This document shows, piece by piece, positions 9,242 through 19,279 of a stretch of DNA of 64,000 nt; positions within the stretch are counted from its first letter, which is position 1; the number at the start of each line of letters is the position of its first letter. The stretch spans positions 69,501 through 133,500 of the forward strand of contig CANJKZ010000015.1 of NCBI GenBank assembly GCA_947471745.1, given 5' to 3'. The notes under the pieces were generated by a model that searched no databases, was not told the DNA's origin, and saw only the letters and a program-made list of their open reading frames with translations. The position numbers were made by a program, and so were the translations under genes. Origin of the DNA: Closterium sp. Naga37s-1. Lineage: Eukaryota > Streptophyta > Zygnematophyceae > Desmidiales > Closteriaceae.

Positions 9242-9505
9242 GTGGTTGAAAACAAGGTACGCAGTAATGAAGAAACAGTAAAATTGTCTAATGGGACCTA
9301 CAAAATGCATCAATGGCAAGGTGATCTGACCCTAACGGGTGCACTATTCCACCAAAACATTTCCCGTGCTGTTTTCACAACCAACACACTGAAACCTTTT
9401 CGGCAGACTTGTAAGAGTTCCATAAGGTGGATTGAATCCAACTTTCCACACTACGTTGGTTCACACCAGAGAAAGTACATCACCGATGTTTACCGATCTT
9501 CTTAG
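9242..9505 (+). CDS. Unrecognised 87-residue open frame
   Basis: An open frame from ATG to TAG with ordinary amino-acid composition (MVENKVRSNEETVKLSNGTY at its start) and more AT-rich codons than the transposons. No domain, signal peptide or membrane segment was recognised. The following 200 bp keep short open pieces in shifted frames, so it could be the remains of a longer coding region, host or DNA transposon. It may also be chance. Confidence 0.2.
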   Translation: MVENKVRSNEETVKLSNGTYKMHQWQGDLTLTGALFHQNISRAVFTTNTLKPFRQTCKSSIRWIESNFPHYVGSHQRKYITDVYRSS

Positions 9506-10137
9506 TTCTAGTAGGATAAAGAGGTGTGTGACAAGATTTTTGTCACTACGAAACCGAAGGCTTTGTAGATACCATAGTGCTTGTACCCTCACTACATCCA
9601 GGCTTTCCAGGTTAACCTTCACTTTGTACCACGTATTTATTGTTTGGCCACCAAAGTGGACCAAGACGGTTGGACAATAAATGAGCGAGGTAGTTGCGCC
9701 ACTGTGTGGGTTGCTGAAGCATCAAGTTTGAAGCTGGTGGTTGACAGCAATGTTGAGAACAGAGAACAAGTGTATCCATCCGTCCAGTGCCAAGCGTGGT
9801 TATCTCGTACTCTATTGGTCCACTTTTTCAGCGTTCAATCTCCTCCGCACCTTCGCCGTCATCCTTCCACTAGCCATGCGAGCAGAATCTCACACAACAT
9901 CGCTCCAAAACGCGCCATCACATCCAAGTGCCTGCCATGCCAGCCAACACAGAATCCCTCACCCACACACGGACCTCCGAGCTTTTAGCTCGCTACTTAG
10001 TCCAAGCGGATTAGAGTGTCACGATCATTCGCAGAACGTCCAAACATGTGTATTTACGCAATCACGTAATCCTTTCCTTGTAAGTTATTGGTGTTCAACT
10101 GTGTTTGCCAACTAACAGCCACGACTCGGCCCGAGTG

Positions 10138-11328
10138 ATGGCGTCCCAAATCGGTCGCGTAGCATGTCGAGTTAACAGCCCCGCTACAGGCTTGGGTTCA
10201 GAAGAGGAAGACTGGCTTCTCTCGTACCTTGCATCTACGGCGTATGGTCGTGACCCTCGCCTCAACGTTGCCACTTCCAAAGTCCGTGTCACTTCATCTC
10301 TTCGCTCCGCCAGCACCTGCCGCACCAGCATTTCAACCAGCCTGCCCCGAGCCCCTGCTGCACGCGCCGACGCGCGTCCAGGTCGATTCTCGCTGGCTGT
10401 GCCATCCGCCATCATGGCGGTCGACCTCATGGCAGAATCCGTCAGTGCGATCCGTCCGGACAAGCCCCGGTACGAGGATGATGGAATGGGCTCTTGCGCC
10501 AGCCACGCCGATTCGACAGGACCTGACTGTGCGCAAACTGCCTCAGGCGACTGGAGTCAGCCGTGCGACCTCGCGGCGGAAATCCCGCCAAGCTTGCTAC
10601 GAGCGTTGGGCCCCACTCGTTTGCCGCTCGCCACCTCGCAACTTCCTCGGCTTCGAGCACTGCAAGCCGATCTGTCGGTGGGCGCGGCAGCGGAGTCGCC
10701 GCACGGCGAGCTAGAGTCTCCCAGCGACAACTTTGACCGCTGGGTCGCGGCGGGCGACGCGCAGCGTGCCCGAAGGCAGTCCGTGGTGGCCCGCAGCCAT
10801 CCCAGTGCGCGCAGCGCGACGGCCACCATGGGGGGCCGTCGAAGCATGCAGGTTCCGCGCATGTCCATGAGCGGGCGACGGCAGTCCATGGATTACTCGG
10901 AACTCGACGCCGTGCGCGAAAGGTACGCAATCCGTGCACCGCGATGGTCTGCCGCCGCCACGCTCCGCACCTTCACGTTTGTCGACTGCTGTGAATCCTC
11001 TGTCTTATGTTCCGCTCGTTTTGATTTTTGTTGGTACAGGCTTCAGCACGCTGCCAACATGTGGGCGCTTGAACTGGACGACAGCCCAGACGACGACCAA
11101 AGCGACGACGAAGACGACGCGCAGTGCGTGGAAGAGGTCATGGGCGACGCGTCCACACACTCGCCGTCCATGGCAATGGCACCATCTGACGCCACAGCAG
11201 TGCAAGGCGCAAGTAGCAGTCACTCAAATGGCAAGGGTGCCTCTCGGAGGCAGCGGCGACCATCCAGTGGAGCCGGCATAGGCGTGCAGGGCTTCATATC
11301 GCGGTGGATTCACAAGGGCGTTGCTTAG
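10138..11328 (+). CDS. Host-like gene with one intron, unknown function
   Basis: One frame is open across the region. The interval 10923-11039 looks like an intron: donor GTACGC after GAAAG, acceptor TTGGTACAG. Splicing joins DAVRER to LQHAANMWALELDD, giving a continuous helical-looking segment. The intron is 117 bp and has no in-frame stop, so both spliced and unspliced reading stay open. The encoded protein (about 357 residues if started at 10138 and spliced) has a variable N-terminal half, an Arg/Ser-rich middle (MSMSGRRQSMDYSEL), an acidic run (DDSPDDDQSDDEDD) and a basic end (GISRW-like FISRWIHKGVA). No family was recognised. The start is uncertain because an acceptor-like CTAACAG lies just upstream at about 10118. 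The N-terminal 100 codons are the least convincing part. Confidence 0.5.
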   Translation: MASQIGRVACRVNSPATGLGSEEEDWLLSYLASTAYGRDPRLNVATSKVRVTSSLRSASTCRTSISTSLPRAPAARADARPGRFSLAVPSAIMAVDLMAESVSAIRPDKPRYEDDGMGSCASHADSTGPDCAQTASGDWSQPCDLAAEIPPSLLRALGPTRLPLATSQLPRLRALQADLSVGAAAESPHGELESPSDNFDRWVAAGDAQRARRQSVVARSHPSARSATATMGGRRSMQVPRMSMSGRRQSMDYSELDAVRERYAIRAPRWSAAATLRTFTFVDCCESSVLCSARFDFCWYRLQHAANMWALELDDSPDDDQSDDEDDAQCVEEVMGDASTHSPSMAMAPSDATAVQGASSSHSNGKGASRRQRRPSSGAGIGVQGFISRWIHKGVA

Positions 11329-12450
11329 GATGTTGGCACCAGAACCAGGTTGAGGGGAGACAGCCATTCTGACCCACATTGGGATCAGCGCTTGCTCATT
11401 GGCTTCGAAGTAACGCCTTCTCTTGGGCGACCCGTGTACTCGTGTATTTGCTGCTAAACCGTAGCATTCATGTACCTACCTTTCTCTCCGGAGTTCTGAC
11501 TTACCTCCACCATGTATCACTTAATTACGGTACTTGCTATCTCTTTACCATAACAATCCTTAGACCTCTTGTTAGGGCATGTTCTCAAGGCCCTTAATCA
11601 GGGCAACCTCATATCAGATTTGCAATTTTGTTGTATGCACGTCATAATACACCATCGCGGAAAAGACAAGCCAGAAAAGCTACCGAAAAGTCACATTTAT
11701 GTCACTTTCCAGATGCGAAAACCAAGTAGCTTTCGCGTCATGGTCAAAAGCCACAGAGGCAAAGTCACCCACAAAGCTGCGAGAATGCAACCTTGAACCT
11801 GCGCCACTGTGGCGGCAACTCGTCTTGGATAAGTCGCGTAAATGAATACGCCCGATCAGCAACTGCGCGAGTCACTTCCGCGTGACATCGTAGTCACCCG
11901 CATCTGGCGGCCACGCAACCAGGCGACAAGCGTAAAAGTCGCTTCCCCCCCGAACCGTACAGAGACGCGTGGCCCGTACATGTAACGACCTCAACGCGCC
12001 AGGTGTACGGTTTAGGGTTTGCCACCTGTCGCCAGTACATGTTACAACATACGGCCGAGATACGTTGGCAACCATCGCAATCCGCGCCCCCGATTGGGGC
12101 GCTGCACGTTCCGCCAAACCAATGGCACGCCAACGTGCCCTATCGCGCTCTGGCCTATCCTCGCTCGCCAGTCGTCATCTTTCTAGCGCTTCGGCGCGTA
12201 CCCATGGCTGGCCGCGTGGCGACAGTTGTCACACCCACGCTCAATCATTTAAGCCAACGCGACAACTACATCATGTGGTAGGGAGTAAATGTGGCCTACA
12301 ATCTCGCCGTCCAAGCATGCCAATCTAAACGGTTCGCCGTTACGCATGGAACCAACGTCAGATGAACGTGTGTGGCTGCCACATTGGACCGCGGCGACCA
12401 TCGCGATTCGACTATTGCCAAGCGTGTTAAGCGGGCAAAAAAATCAAGGG
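11329..12450. other. Intergenic stretch without recognised gene
   Basis: About 1.1 kb between the gene at 10138-11328 and copia C3. Open frames are short and unconvincing. A telobox-like TTTAGGGTTT occurs near 12010-12019. No transposon ends were seen. Confidence 0.5.
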
Positions 12451-12507
12451 TGTCAGAAACTAACGAGCATGAATGCGTGCATTGATCAGTAATGTGGTAC
12501 AAGTACT
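12451..12507 (-). repeat. C3 3' LTR, left part
   Basis: First 57 bp (plus-strand order) of the C3 LTR, starting TGTCAGAAAC and ending GTACT, which is the TSD of C1. Together with 27414-27489 it makes 133 bp, the length of the intact right LTR. Confidence 0.85.
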
Positions 12508-12957
12508 TGTTGGGCTGAGAAAATAGCCCTTAGGATCTTTTCAGGGGTGAACTCTGGGTAGGACTGATGTAATAGCGGAAGCGTTTAATGAAGAGTTGTG
12601 AACCACCTTGCGCTAGTATGTGAGGGCAAAGTAGATTGATTAAAGCAAGGAGATACAGGAATATATATATGAGTACAAGGAATACGAAGAGATACAGTTA
12701 TAACTACTTTACTGTTGCTGTTGCGGTTCGATACAGTGACGACTCGGGCAACTGCTCTGTAGCGAGTCAGTTGTGTGTCCTTGCTGTCGCGCTGTACTTG
12801 TCAGGTCAAAGGTTGATGACCTTTGACTTTCGCGTAACCTCCAACAGTTACTTTCAACCTCCGAGGGTTGACTTGCCAGTGCTTCGATATGCTTCGCTTC
12901 GTCTATGCCTTAGTGTTTCGACACGACAGAGGCGCTTAAGATCGATTGTTTCCAACA
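12508..12957 (-). repeat. C1 3' LTR
   Basis: 450 bp; on the minus strand it starts TGTTGGAAAC and ends CAGCCCAACA. Confidence 0.92.
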
Positions 12958-14222
12958 CTCCCCTTCGCTTCTGGAGTGTCGCTGCTGATGACGTGGCTCT
13001 GTCCAGTCAGCAGCATGCAGTACTCGAACTTTTGTTTTCCGAGTTTCTTGGTCAAGTAGTCGGCTGCCATCTCGGATGTGGGACAGTATGACAGCTCGAG
13101 TCTCCCCTTCTCGATTTCGTCCTTCACGAAGAAATATCGCAGGGCAATGTGTTTCGTCCTGATCGCGAAGCCGTTCTTGTTGGCGATGCGAATTGCCGAC
13201 TGGTTGTCGCAGAACAGAGTGAAGCTGGGTAACTGAGCTAGTTTTGCTTCTTCCAGTAGTTCGCGAAGGTAAAGTCCTTCCTTGGTGGCTGAACAGAGTG
13301 CAATATATTCTGCTTCAGCTGACGAGAGGGCGATTAATTCCTGCTTGCTCGACTGCCAAGAGATAGGTCCGACAGGTTCGAGGCGGTAGATGTAGCCGGT
13401 GCGGGAGCGCCTGTTGTCGGAGTCGCCAGCGTGATCGGCGTCGACGTAGCCGATTAACTTAGGCGGTGTAGTTGCGTTCTTATAGTAAGTTAGGCCGATC
13501 GTCGGGGTGCTGACGAGGTAGTGAAGAGCGCGGTCGAGCTCTGCCAGATGTTCCGCTTCAGGCCTTTTGAGGTAGGTGGCGAGCTGACTTGCAGAGTACG
13601 ATAGGTCCGGGCGGCAGGTGACAGCTGCGAAAAGGAGGCATCCCAGTTTCCTCTGGTAATCGCGTATGCCGGCGGGCTTAAGTAGAGCGACGCTTCCCTT
13701 GCTGTTTCCTGTCGTGTAACGGTACGGTGTGGAGATGGCGGTTGGTGTGAGTGCGAAGCGCTTGGCGATGGTGTCGGCGTACTTCGCGGCACTGAGGTAG
13801 ATCGCGTCTTCCTCTTCTCGGATGTTGAGACCAAGGTACTGTGTGACGGTAGATGAGACCGTGAGCGTAAGATCCTTCTGCAGCTCCCCTTCAAACCAGG
13901 TTGTGATGTCGTCGGTCGTGCCGATGTAGAGTAGATCGTCTACGTAGACGATTAACAGGATGTAGTCGGTGTTCTTCGTGAGCCGGTACATGCCCTGATC
14001 ATGCGGTAGTTGTTTGAAGCCGATGCGAATGAGGCGAGCGTGCAGGTATTGTTGCCATAGCCGCGGAGCTTGCTTGATGCCGTAGAGTGACTTCAGCAGC
14101 TGACAGATTTGATTGGGCTCGCCGTTGGAGCCGTGCGGTAATTCGACGAAGATTTCTGCGTCAACAGGTGCGTAGAGAAATGCGTTTGCGACGTCGATTT
14201 GCCGCAGCTTCTTCTTCTTCAT
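12936..14222 (-). pseudogene. C1 reverse transcriptase/RNase H
   Basis: A 428-codon frame. It starts inside the RT fingers (IDVANAFLYAPVDAEIFVELP), then has the catalytic VYVDDLLY (about 13940), LGCLLFAAVTCRPDLSY, and RNase H motifs GYVDADHAGD, SSAEAEYIAL and CDNQSAIRIANK. It ends with ADYLTKKLG and a short tail whose stop lies in the LTR. Catalytic residues are present. The N-terminal part of RT lies in the neighbouring frame (14219-15300), so one indel near 14220 inactivates this copy unless bypassed by frameshifting. Copies DNA from element RNA within virus-like particles in related elements. Confidence 0.9.
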
Positions 14223-15300
14223 GGCGGCGATCGGAGGAGGATTCTGAGCGAAGTGTGTCGACTGACCGGAGCGAAAGTTTCGGTGAAGTCGCGTCCGTGT
14301 TCTTGGTCGAAGCCGCGTACGACCCAGCGAGCTTTAAACTTGTCGATGGTGCCGTCAGCCTTTGTCTTCACACGGAAGACCCACTTCCCGGTGAGTACTG
14401 TTTTGTTCCGTGCTACGCCGATAGGAACGACCTTCCAGGTGTTGCGTTCCTCCAGTGCCTTTAGCTCCTTGTCCATGGCTTCGCGCCATTTTTCTTTATG
14501 TCCCCCCCCCAGAGCCTGTTGAACAGTCGCAGGCTCTTTAGGAATGGCTGCGCCGTGAACTGCGGTGACGAGGCCGAGGATTTGGAGTCCACTCTGTGTG
14601 TAGTGGGGAAGTAATGGGTCCTCGGGATAAACTGCTTCGTCTCCCGTTTCTGGTGTAGGATTGAAGTTTGGTCCTACACGTTCTGCTTCGTTGGTGTTGA
14701 CTTGTGCAGGTGTAACGTAACCGTTGTCGACGAAGTGGTAATAGGCTTCGGCGTTGATGCTTTCGCGTGGGTTTTCATCATCCGTTGGTACGTCGACGGA
14801 GCAGTAGGGGAGGGGTCCGGCTTCTTCCGAGGCTCCTTCCACGTTCTGCTCGTCCCAGTCAGCTTCGTCGTCTGTCGAGGCGAAGGCTCGGGTGCCTTGC
14901 AAGCCATCGGAGCGGTCGGGGTTTCCTTCTTGCAAGTTGGCAAGGTAATACCGGAGGGTGAGGTTTTCGTAGAAAATGACGTCACGTGCTGCCACTGTCT
15001 CTTTTGTCTCGACATCGAAAATTTTCCATGCGTTGTAATGCTTTTCGATGCCCAGGTGTAGTCCCCACTGTGCGCGTTGTGAGAATCGGCCAGCTCGTGC
15101 AGATGGAGGCCGGTACTGTACGATGCAGCCGAAGACTGGTAGCATTTTTGTGCTGCCCAGTTTTCCTGTCCACAGCAGATGCGGTGATGCGTTGTTCGGA
15201 AGGGATGATGACGAGAGCAAGTTGTGCAGCATGACGGCGTGGTCCATTGCTTCGGGCCACTGGTGGGTGGGCAGATGCATGCCATGCAGCAGCTTGCGCA
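14219..15300 (-). pseudogene. C1 integrase C-terminus and RT N-terminus
   Basis: Continues the integrase cut by A2: KLLHGMHLPTHQWPEAMDHA and LLWTGKLGSTKMLPVFGC, typical of the part after the catalytic Glu. An acidic spacer follows, then the RT start (WREAMDKELKALEERNTW, GKWVFRVKTKADGTIDKFKA, RGFDQEHGRDFTETFAPVSR). The frame is lost near 14225 by an indel. The right end at 15300 is the GCGCA TSD of A2; across A2 the frame is continuous with 16857-18941. Confidence 0.9.
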
Positions 15301-15427
15301 TGTCAGAATATTATGCTCTAGCCTGTAGTGGGGTGCTCTATAGCGAGTACAACCCTTCTAGGGTTTGCTATTTGTATCCTCATTCTTGCTAGTGCAACCC
15401 TCCTCTTCTTCCTTTTAAATTCTCACA
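15301..15427 (+). repeat. 5' LTR of A2
   Basis: TGTCAGAATATTATGC to AATTCTCACA, 127 bp, identical to the 3' copy. Confidence 0.92.
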
Positions 15428-15442
15428 TGCTATCAGAGCAGG
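15428..15442 (+). other. Primer-binding site of A2
   Basis: TGCTATCAGAGCAGG directly after the 5' LTR; one change from the initiator tRNA-Met-type site. Confidence 0.75.
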
Positions 15443-16724
15443 TCGATCCCCTTGGATCGATCCTGTGGGTGGGCTCACCACCTCGTTGCTTCCGCTGCAA
15501 CTTCCACTGCTACCCTCTGTGCCGCACGCCCCGTGGCGTGCGGCAGTTTTTTTCTTCCCGCCGTGCGCCCCGTGGCGCGCGGCGGTTTTCTGCCCGCCGT
15601 GCGCCCCGTGGCGCGCGGCGGTTCTCTGCCCGCTGTGCGCCCCGAGGCGCGCGGCGGGCTTCTGCCCCGTCACTCGGCGCGTCGCCCTCGGGAGGCGCTG
15701 CGACGGGCGACGGGGACCCGCGCGTCGCCCCCCGTCGCCCGTCGTGGCCTGCGCGCGGCCCGTACAGGCTGCGCGCGGCCCGTAAGGGCTGCGCCAGGCC
15801 CGGACGCGGCCCGTACGGGCTGCGCCAGGCCACCGCGCGGCCCGTACGGGCTGCGCCAGGCCCGCGTGCGGCCCGTACGGGCTGCGCCAGGCCCGCGCGC
15901 GGCTCGGGCCGCCTGCGCGCGGTTCGGGCGGCTGTGCCAGGCCCGTGGGTGGCCCTTTCCTCGCTGCCCCTGCCCTCCCCGCTGTCCCCCGTGCTTCTAC
16001 TGGCGCCCCACCCCTCCTACAGCCCGTTCTCCTGAATTAGGGTTTGGGGGTGAGGGGTATGGGGGTGAAGCCACTGTGTGCCGTTCCCTGCTCCTCCTCC
16101 TCCTCCGTCTCCCTGTGCTGCAGCTGCCGCTGAGGGGGGGTGGACTTGTTGGAGCCGTTGGAGTGGTACTAAGGGGGGGTGAAGGGGGAGTGGAGCTAGC
16201 GGTGTAGCAGCGGGTGTGTGTCAGGGGGAGTGGGATAGTTTGGGGAGGTTGAAGGGGGTGGCCGCCGTGAAGCCAGCAGCTCCAGTCGCCCGTGAGACCG
16301 TTGCGCCAGTCGCCCGTGAGCCCGTTGCGCCAGTCGCCCGTGAGCCCGTTGCTCCAGTCGCCCGTGAGTCCGTTGCTCGTCTGCCGCTACTTTTAGCCGC
16401 GGAGCCAGTTACTCCAGTAGCCCGTGTGCCAGTTGCTCCAGTTGCCAGTGTGCCAGTTGCTCCAGTTGCCCGTGTGCCAGTTGCTCCAGTTGCGCCGTGT
16501 GCCAGCAGCTTCAGCTGCCGCCCACTACCTCCTCTCCTCTCATAGTCTCTTTCCTCCTCCTCACTTGCCCGTTGTGACTACCACTAGCTTTGCTCATAAT
16601 TGTGAACTTTAAACTATTGCTTCTTGAACTTGTGCTCAGAATGTGTGGTGACATTGTGATCCACCCTGAGCTTGTACTGCTTTGCTTGCTCTGCTGATTA
16701 CACCCCACTTTGGCTATGGGGGTG

Positions 16725-16851
16725 TGTCAGAATATTATGCTCTAGCCTGTAGTGGGGTGCTCTATAGCGAGTACAACCCTTCTAGGGTTTGCTATTTGTA
16801 TCCTCATTCTTGCTAGTGCAACCCTCCTCTTCTTCCTTTTAAATTCTCACA
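16725..16851 (+). repeat. 3' LTR of A2
   Basis: 127 bp, followed by the TSD GCGCA that restores the C1 integrase frame. Confidence 0.92.
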
Positions 16852-16856
16852 GCGCA

Positions 16857-18941
16857 TGGTGTTCTGGAGTGTCCTGTTCATCCTTTCTGCTACACCTTGC
16901 TGTTGATGGGCGTAGGGAAGGGAGATGAGGCGCTTGATTCCTCTCTCTGCCAAGTACTCCTTGAACCGATTCGAGGTGTATTCTCCTCCCCCGTCTGACT
17001 GGAAGCTCTTGAGTTTGACGCCCGATTCTCGTTCTGCTACTGGGAGCCACGCGACGAAGGCTTCGAAGGCCATGTCTTTGCTCGGAAGATTTAGATGCCA
17101 GACGTATCGTGTGGCGGCATCGATGAAGGTGATGGTATAGTTGTACGTGTTTTGTCCAGGCTCGCGGTTGTACAGGATGTCGCTGTACACCTTCTCAAGT
17201 GGCGCGTAAGCTGGTGCGCTTGGGTTGTGGTGAGACACGAACGGTTGATGCGGTAAGTCAGCTTCGGGACAGGTGAAGCATGTTCCACGGGCTCGTTGAA
17301 GTTCTCTGCCGTCAGTTAGGAGTAGGGAGTCTTTGTCGAGCACGCCTGCTCTTATCGTGTTGTTTAACACCGTGTTGCTTGGGTGTCCCATTCTTGCGTG
17401 CCAGGTTCCTTCGGTGGCGCGATGTCCGGGTGAGCGCCGATACATATCGGAGTTGGAATAGAAGCTGGCGGTGAAGTTGGCGCTTCGATGAACTTCTCGT
17501 GGTGCTGGGTGCAGTTGTTGCGCGGGTGTCGGTGGTGTGTCGTCGTCGAAGATCGGTGCCGTTGAAGGACCAGCGATTGGGGTTGATGTTCCTGCTGCTG
17601 CCGTTGATGTCTCTGCTGCTGCCGATGTTGTCTCTGCTGCTGCCGATGTTGCTGCTGCCGATGTTGTCTCTGCTACTGCCGAATGTTGAATTGTTGCTAA
17701 CGCCCTTGTTCTTTCTGCCTCAGGGATGGTGTGTGAATACCAGAAGCCGCCGGGGCTGAAGTCTGGATCAAGGTCTGGAGGGTGGGTCCAGGAAGTGAAG
17801 GTGACGATGCCGTCGCTGTCTGCTGTGCCGAGACCTGGAACAAAATCAAGAACGAAGACATTGTTTTTGAGAATCGCTTTTCCGATGTAAAGGCCGCCCT
17901 TCCCGTGGTACAGCTTGAACTCTTGGGTGGTGCTGTCTGCTTCAAGATGAATTCCTTTCGCCATCAGCTGACTGACGCTCAGTAAGTTGTAGCCGAGGCC
18001 TTCTGCGATTAAAACCTTAGACATCTGTAGAATGACATTTGTCTCTCGTGACTGAAGTTGTACCACTCCCTGTCGTCGTGTGCGCAGGTTCTGATTGTTG
18101 GCGACGGTAATAACTACTTCGCGTTGGAGTTGGTGTTCTCGTTGCACGAAGCGTCCTGAAGAACACATGTGCTGTCCGCAGCAACTGTCCAAGAACCAGG
18201 TGTCTTTTCCGGATGGTTCACTCTGGGCGATAGCTGCGTATGTCGGATTCGGCTCCAGTGTCTCACGGCGTGGAGTCCTTTCGTCAAGTTGTTCTTCTGG
18301 TGAGTAGTGTGGCGGCGATTCAGTGATACAGGAATCCGACAGTCTTGCCATGCAGCTGACGATGTTTCTTGCTCCTTGTGCAGGCTGTCCTGTTGAGGTC
18401 GTTGAGGCTTGAATCTGGGTCGTGGGATTTGCTTGTGTTGAGGCGACTTGATTGCTTGAAGGTCGAAGCTGCCGCTGTGAAGGCGTTGACTGTTGTCGAT
18501 TCGGGCAGTGTGTGCGCGGGTGCCCTGACGTCTTGCAGATGTGGCAGAACGGAGGCAAAGGCTTCGGTTGTTGTTGTTTGTTGTTGTTGTAGCATCGCTG
18601 AGTGTGGAATGCAAATTCCGGTGCTGATGTCTTCTTCTTGTGTCGTTCTTCTTGCAGGTCCATGTCTTGCTGCTCGGCGTGGATTTCGGCGCAGAGTGCT
18701 GCTTCAGAGATTCTCCCGTGAGCTCGGAGAATGGCCTTTGTGGCGCGCCATTGAGGACCGAGGCCGCCAATGATAACTGTCACGAAGGCGTCTTTGGATA
18801 TCGACCCTCCGCATCGAAGAAGCTTGTCGCGCAATTCGCGACATCGGCTGATATACGCCAATCCTTTCTCGCCTGGTTTCATTTCAACCGTTGTCAATTG
18901 CGCCATTAACCGACTTTGATTTACGCTGTCTATTGCTTGAT
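16857..18941 (-). pseudogene. C1 gag C-terminus, protease and integrase core
   Basis: Minus-strand frame of about 695 codons, continuous with gag N-terminus across C2 and with the integrase tail across A2. Order: gag helices (LAYISRCRELRDKLLRCGG), zinc knuckle CHICKTSGHPRTHC (about 18550), protease WFLDSCCGQHM (about 18190), an Ala/Thr/Ser-rich spacer with TSAAAET repeats (about 17600-17720), pre-integrase zinc motif (WHARMGHPSNTVL, then CFTC), and integrase core with YSDILYNR, FQSDGGGEY and GVAERMNRTLQN (about 16870). The protease has DSCC where DSGA is usual. No internal stop is seen, so only the two insertions and the frameshift near 14220 break this polyprotein. Confidence 0.9.
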
Positions 18942-18946
18942 ACAGG

Positions 18947-19072
18947 TGTGAAAATGAACGAGGAATGAAAAGACTAAGGGAAAGTTGGGTACAAGTACAA
19001 ACCCTAGAAAGCTGTACCCCATATGTGCTACCCCACTATAGCCTACAGCAGCTAAGTCATATAAATCTGACA
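18947..19072 (-). repeat. C2 3' LTR
   Basis: 126 bp, TGTGAAAATG to AAATCTGACA on the plus strand. Contains ACAAACCCTAG and CCCCACTATAGCCTACA, the core shared with C3, C4 and C6. Confidence 0.93.
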
Positions 19073-19093
19073 CACCCCCATAGGCAAAGTGGG
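19073..19093 (-). other. C2 polypurine tract
   Basis: On the minus strand CCCACTTTGCCTATGGGGGTG immediately precedes the 3' LTR. The same tract precedes the 3' LTRs of A, A2, B, D, C3, C4 and C6. Confidence 0.7.
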
Positions 19094-19279
19094 GAAGGAC
19101 AAGGGGTCACAAGACCAGTCAAGCAAAGCAAAGCAAGCTCAGGGTGGATCACAACGTCACCACACATTCCGAGCACAAGTTCAAGGCCACAAGGTCAGTT
19201 CACATGCAGGATTACATATATATATAAGGCTAAACAAGCAAGAGCAGGTGTATATATATATGTAACAGTACAAACAAGG

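Larger units (their letters stand above)
8623..10100. other. AT-richer spacer, mostly unassigned
   Basis: About 1.5 kb with lower GC than its surroundings. It holds a perfect hairpin (8979-9021) and an 87-codon frame (9242-9505). Near its right end, GTAAGT at about 10079 and CTAACAG at about 10118 could be splice signals of an upstream exon of the next gene. Confidence 0.4.
15301..16851 (+). mobile_element. Non-autonomous LTR retrotransposon 'A2'
   Basis: 1.55-kb element of the same family as A, inserted in the C1 integrase. LTRs 15301-15427 and 16725-16851 (127 bp) are identical by eye. TSD is GCGCA (15296-15300 and 16852-16856). The primer-binding site TGCTATCAGAGCAGG follows the 5' LTR, and TGGCTATGGGGGTG precedes the 3' LTR. 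The interior carries the same GCGCCCC(G/T)(A/T)GG and CGGCCCGTACGGGCTGC blocks as A, fewer in number, and near 16280-16500 a run of short GTTGC(T/G)CCAGT(C/T)GCC-like repeats. No pol is present; long open frames there reflect the repeats. Confidence 0.92.

Noticed and set aside
12003..12030. Telomere repeat (TTTAGGG)
   Set aside because: Only one unit is present; it is a telobox-like word, not an array.
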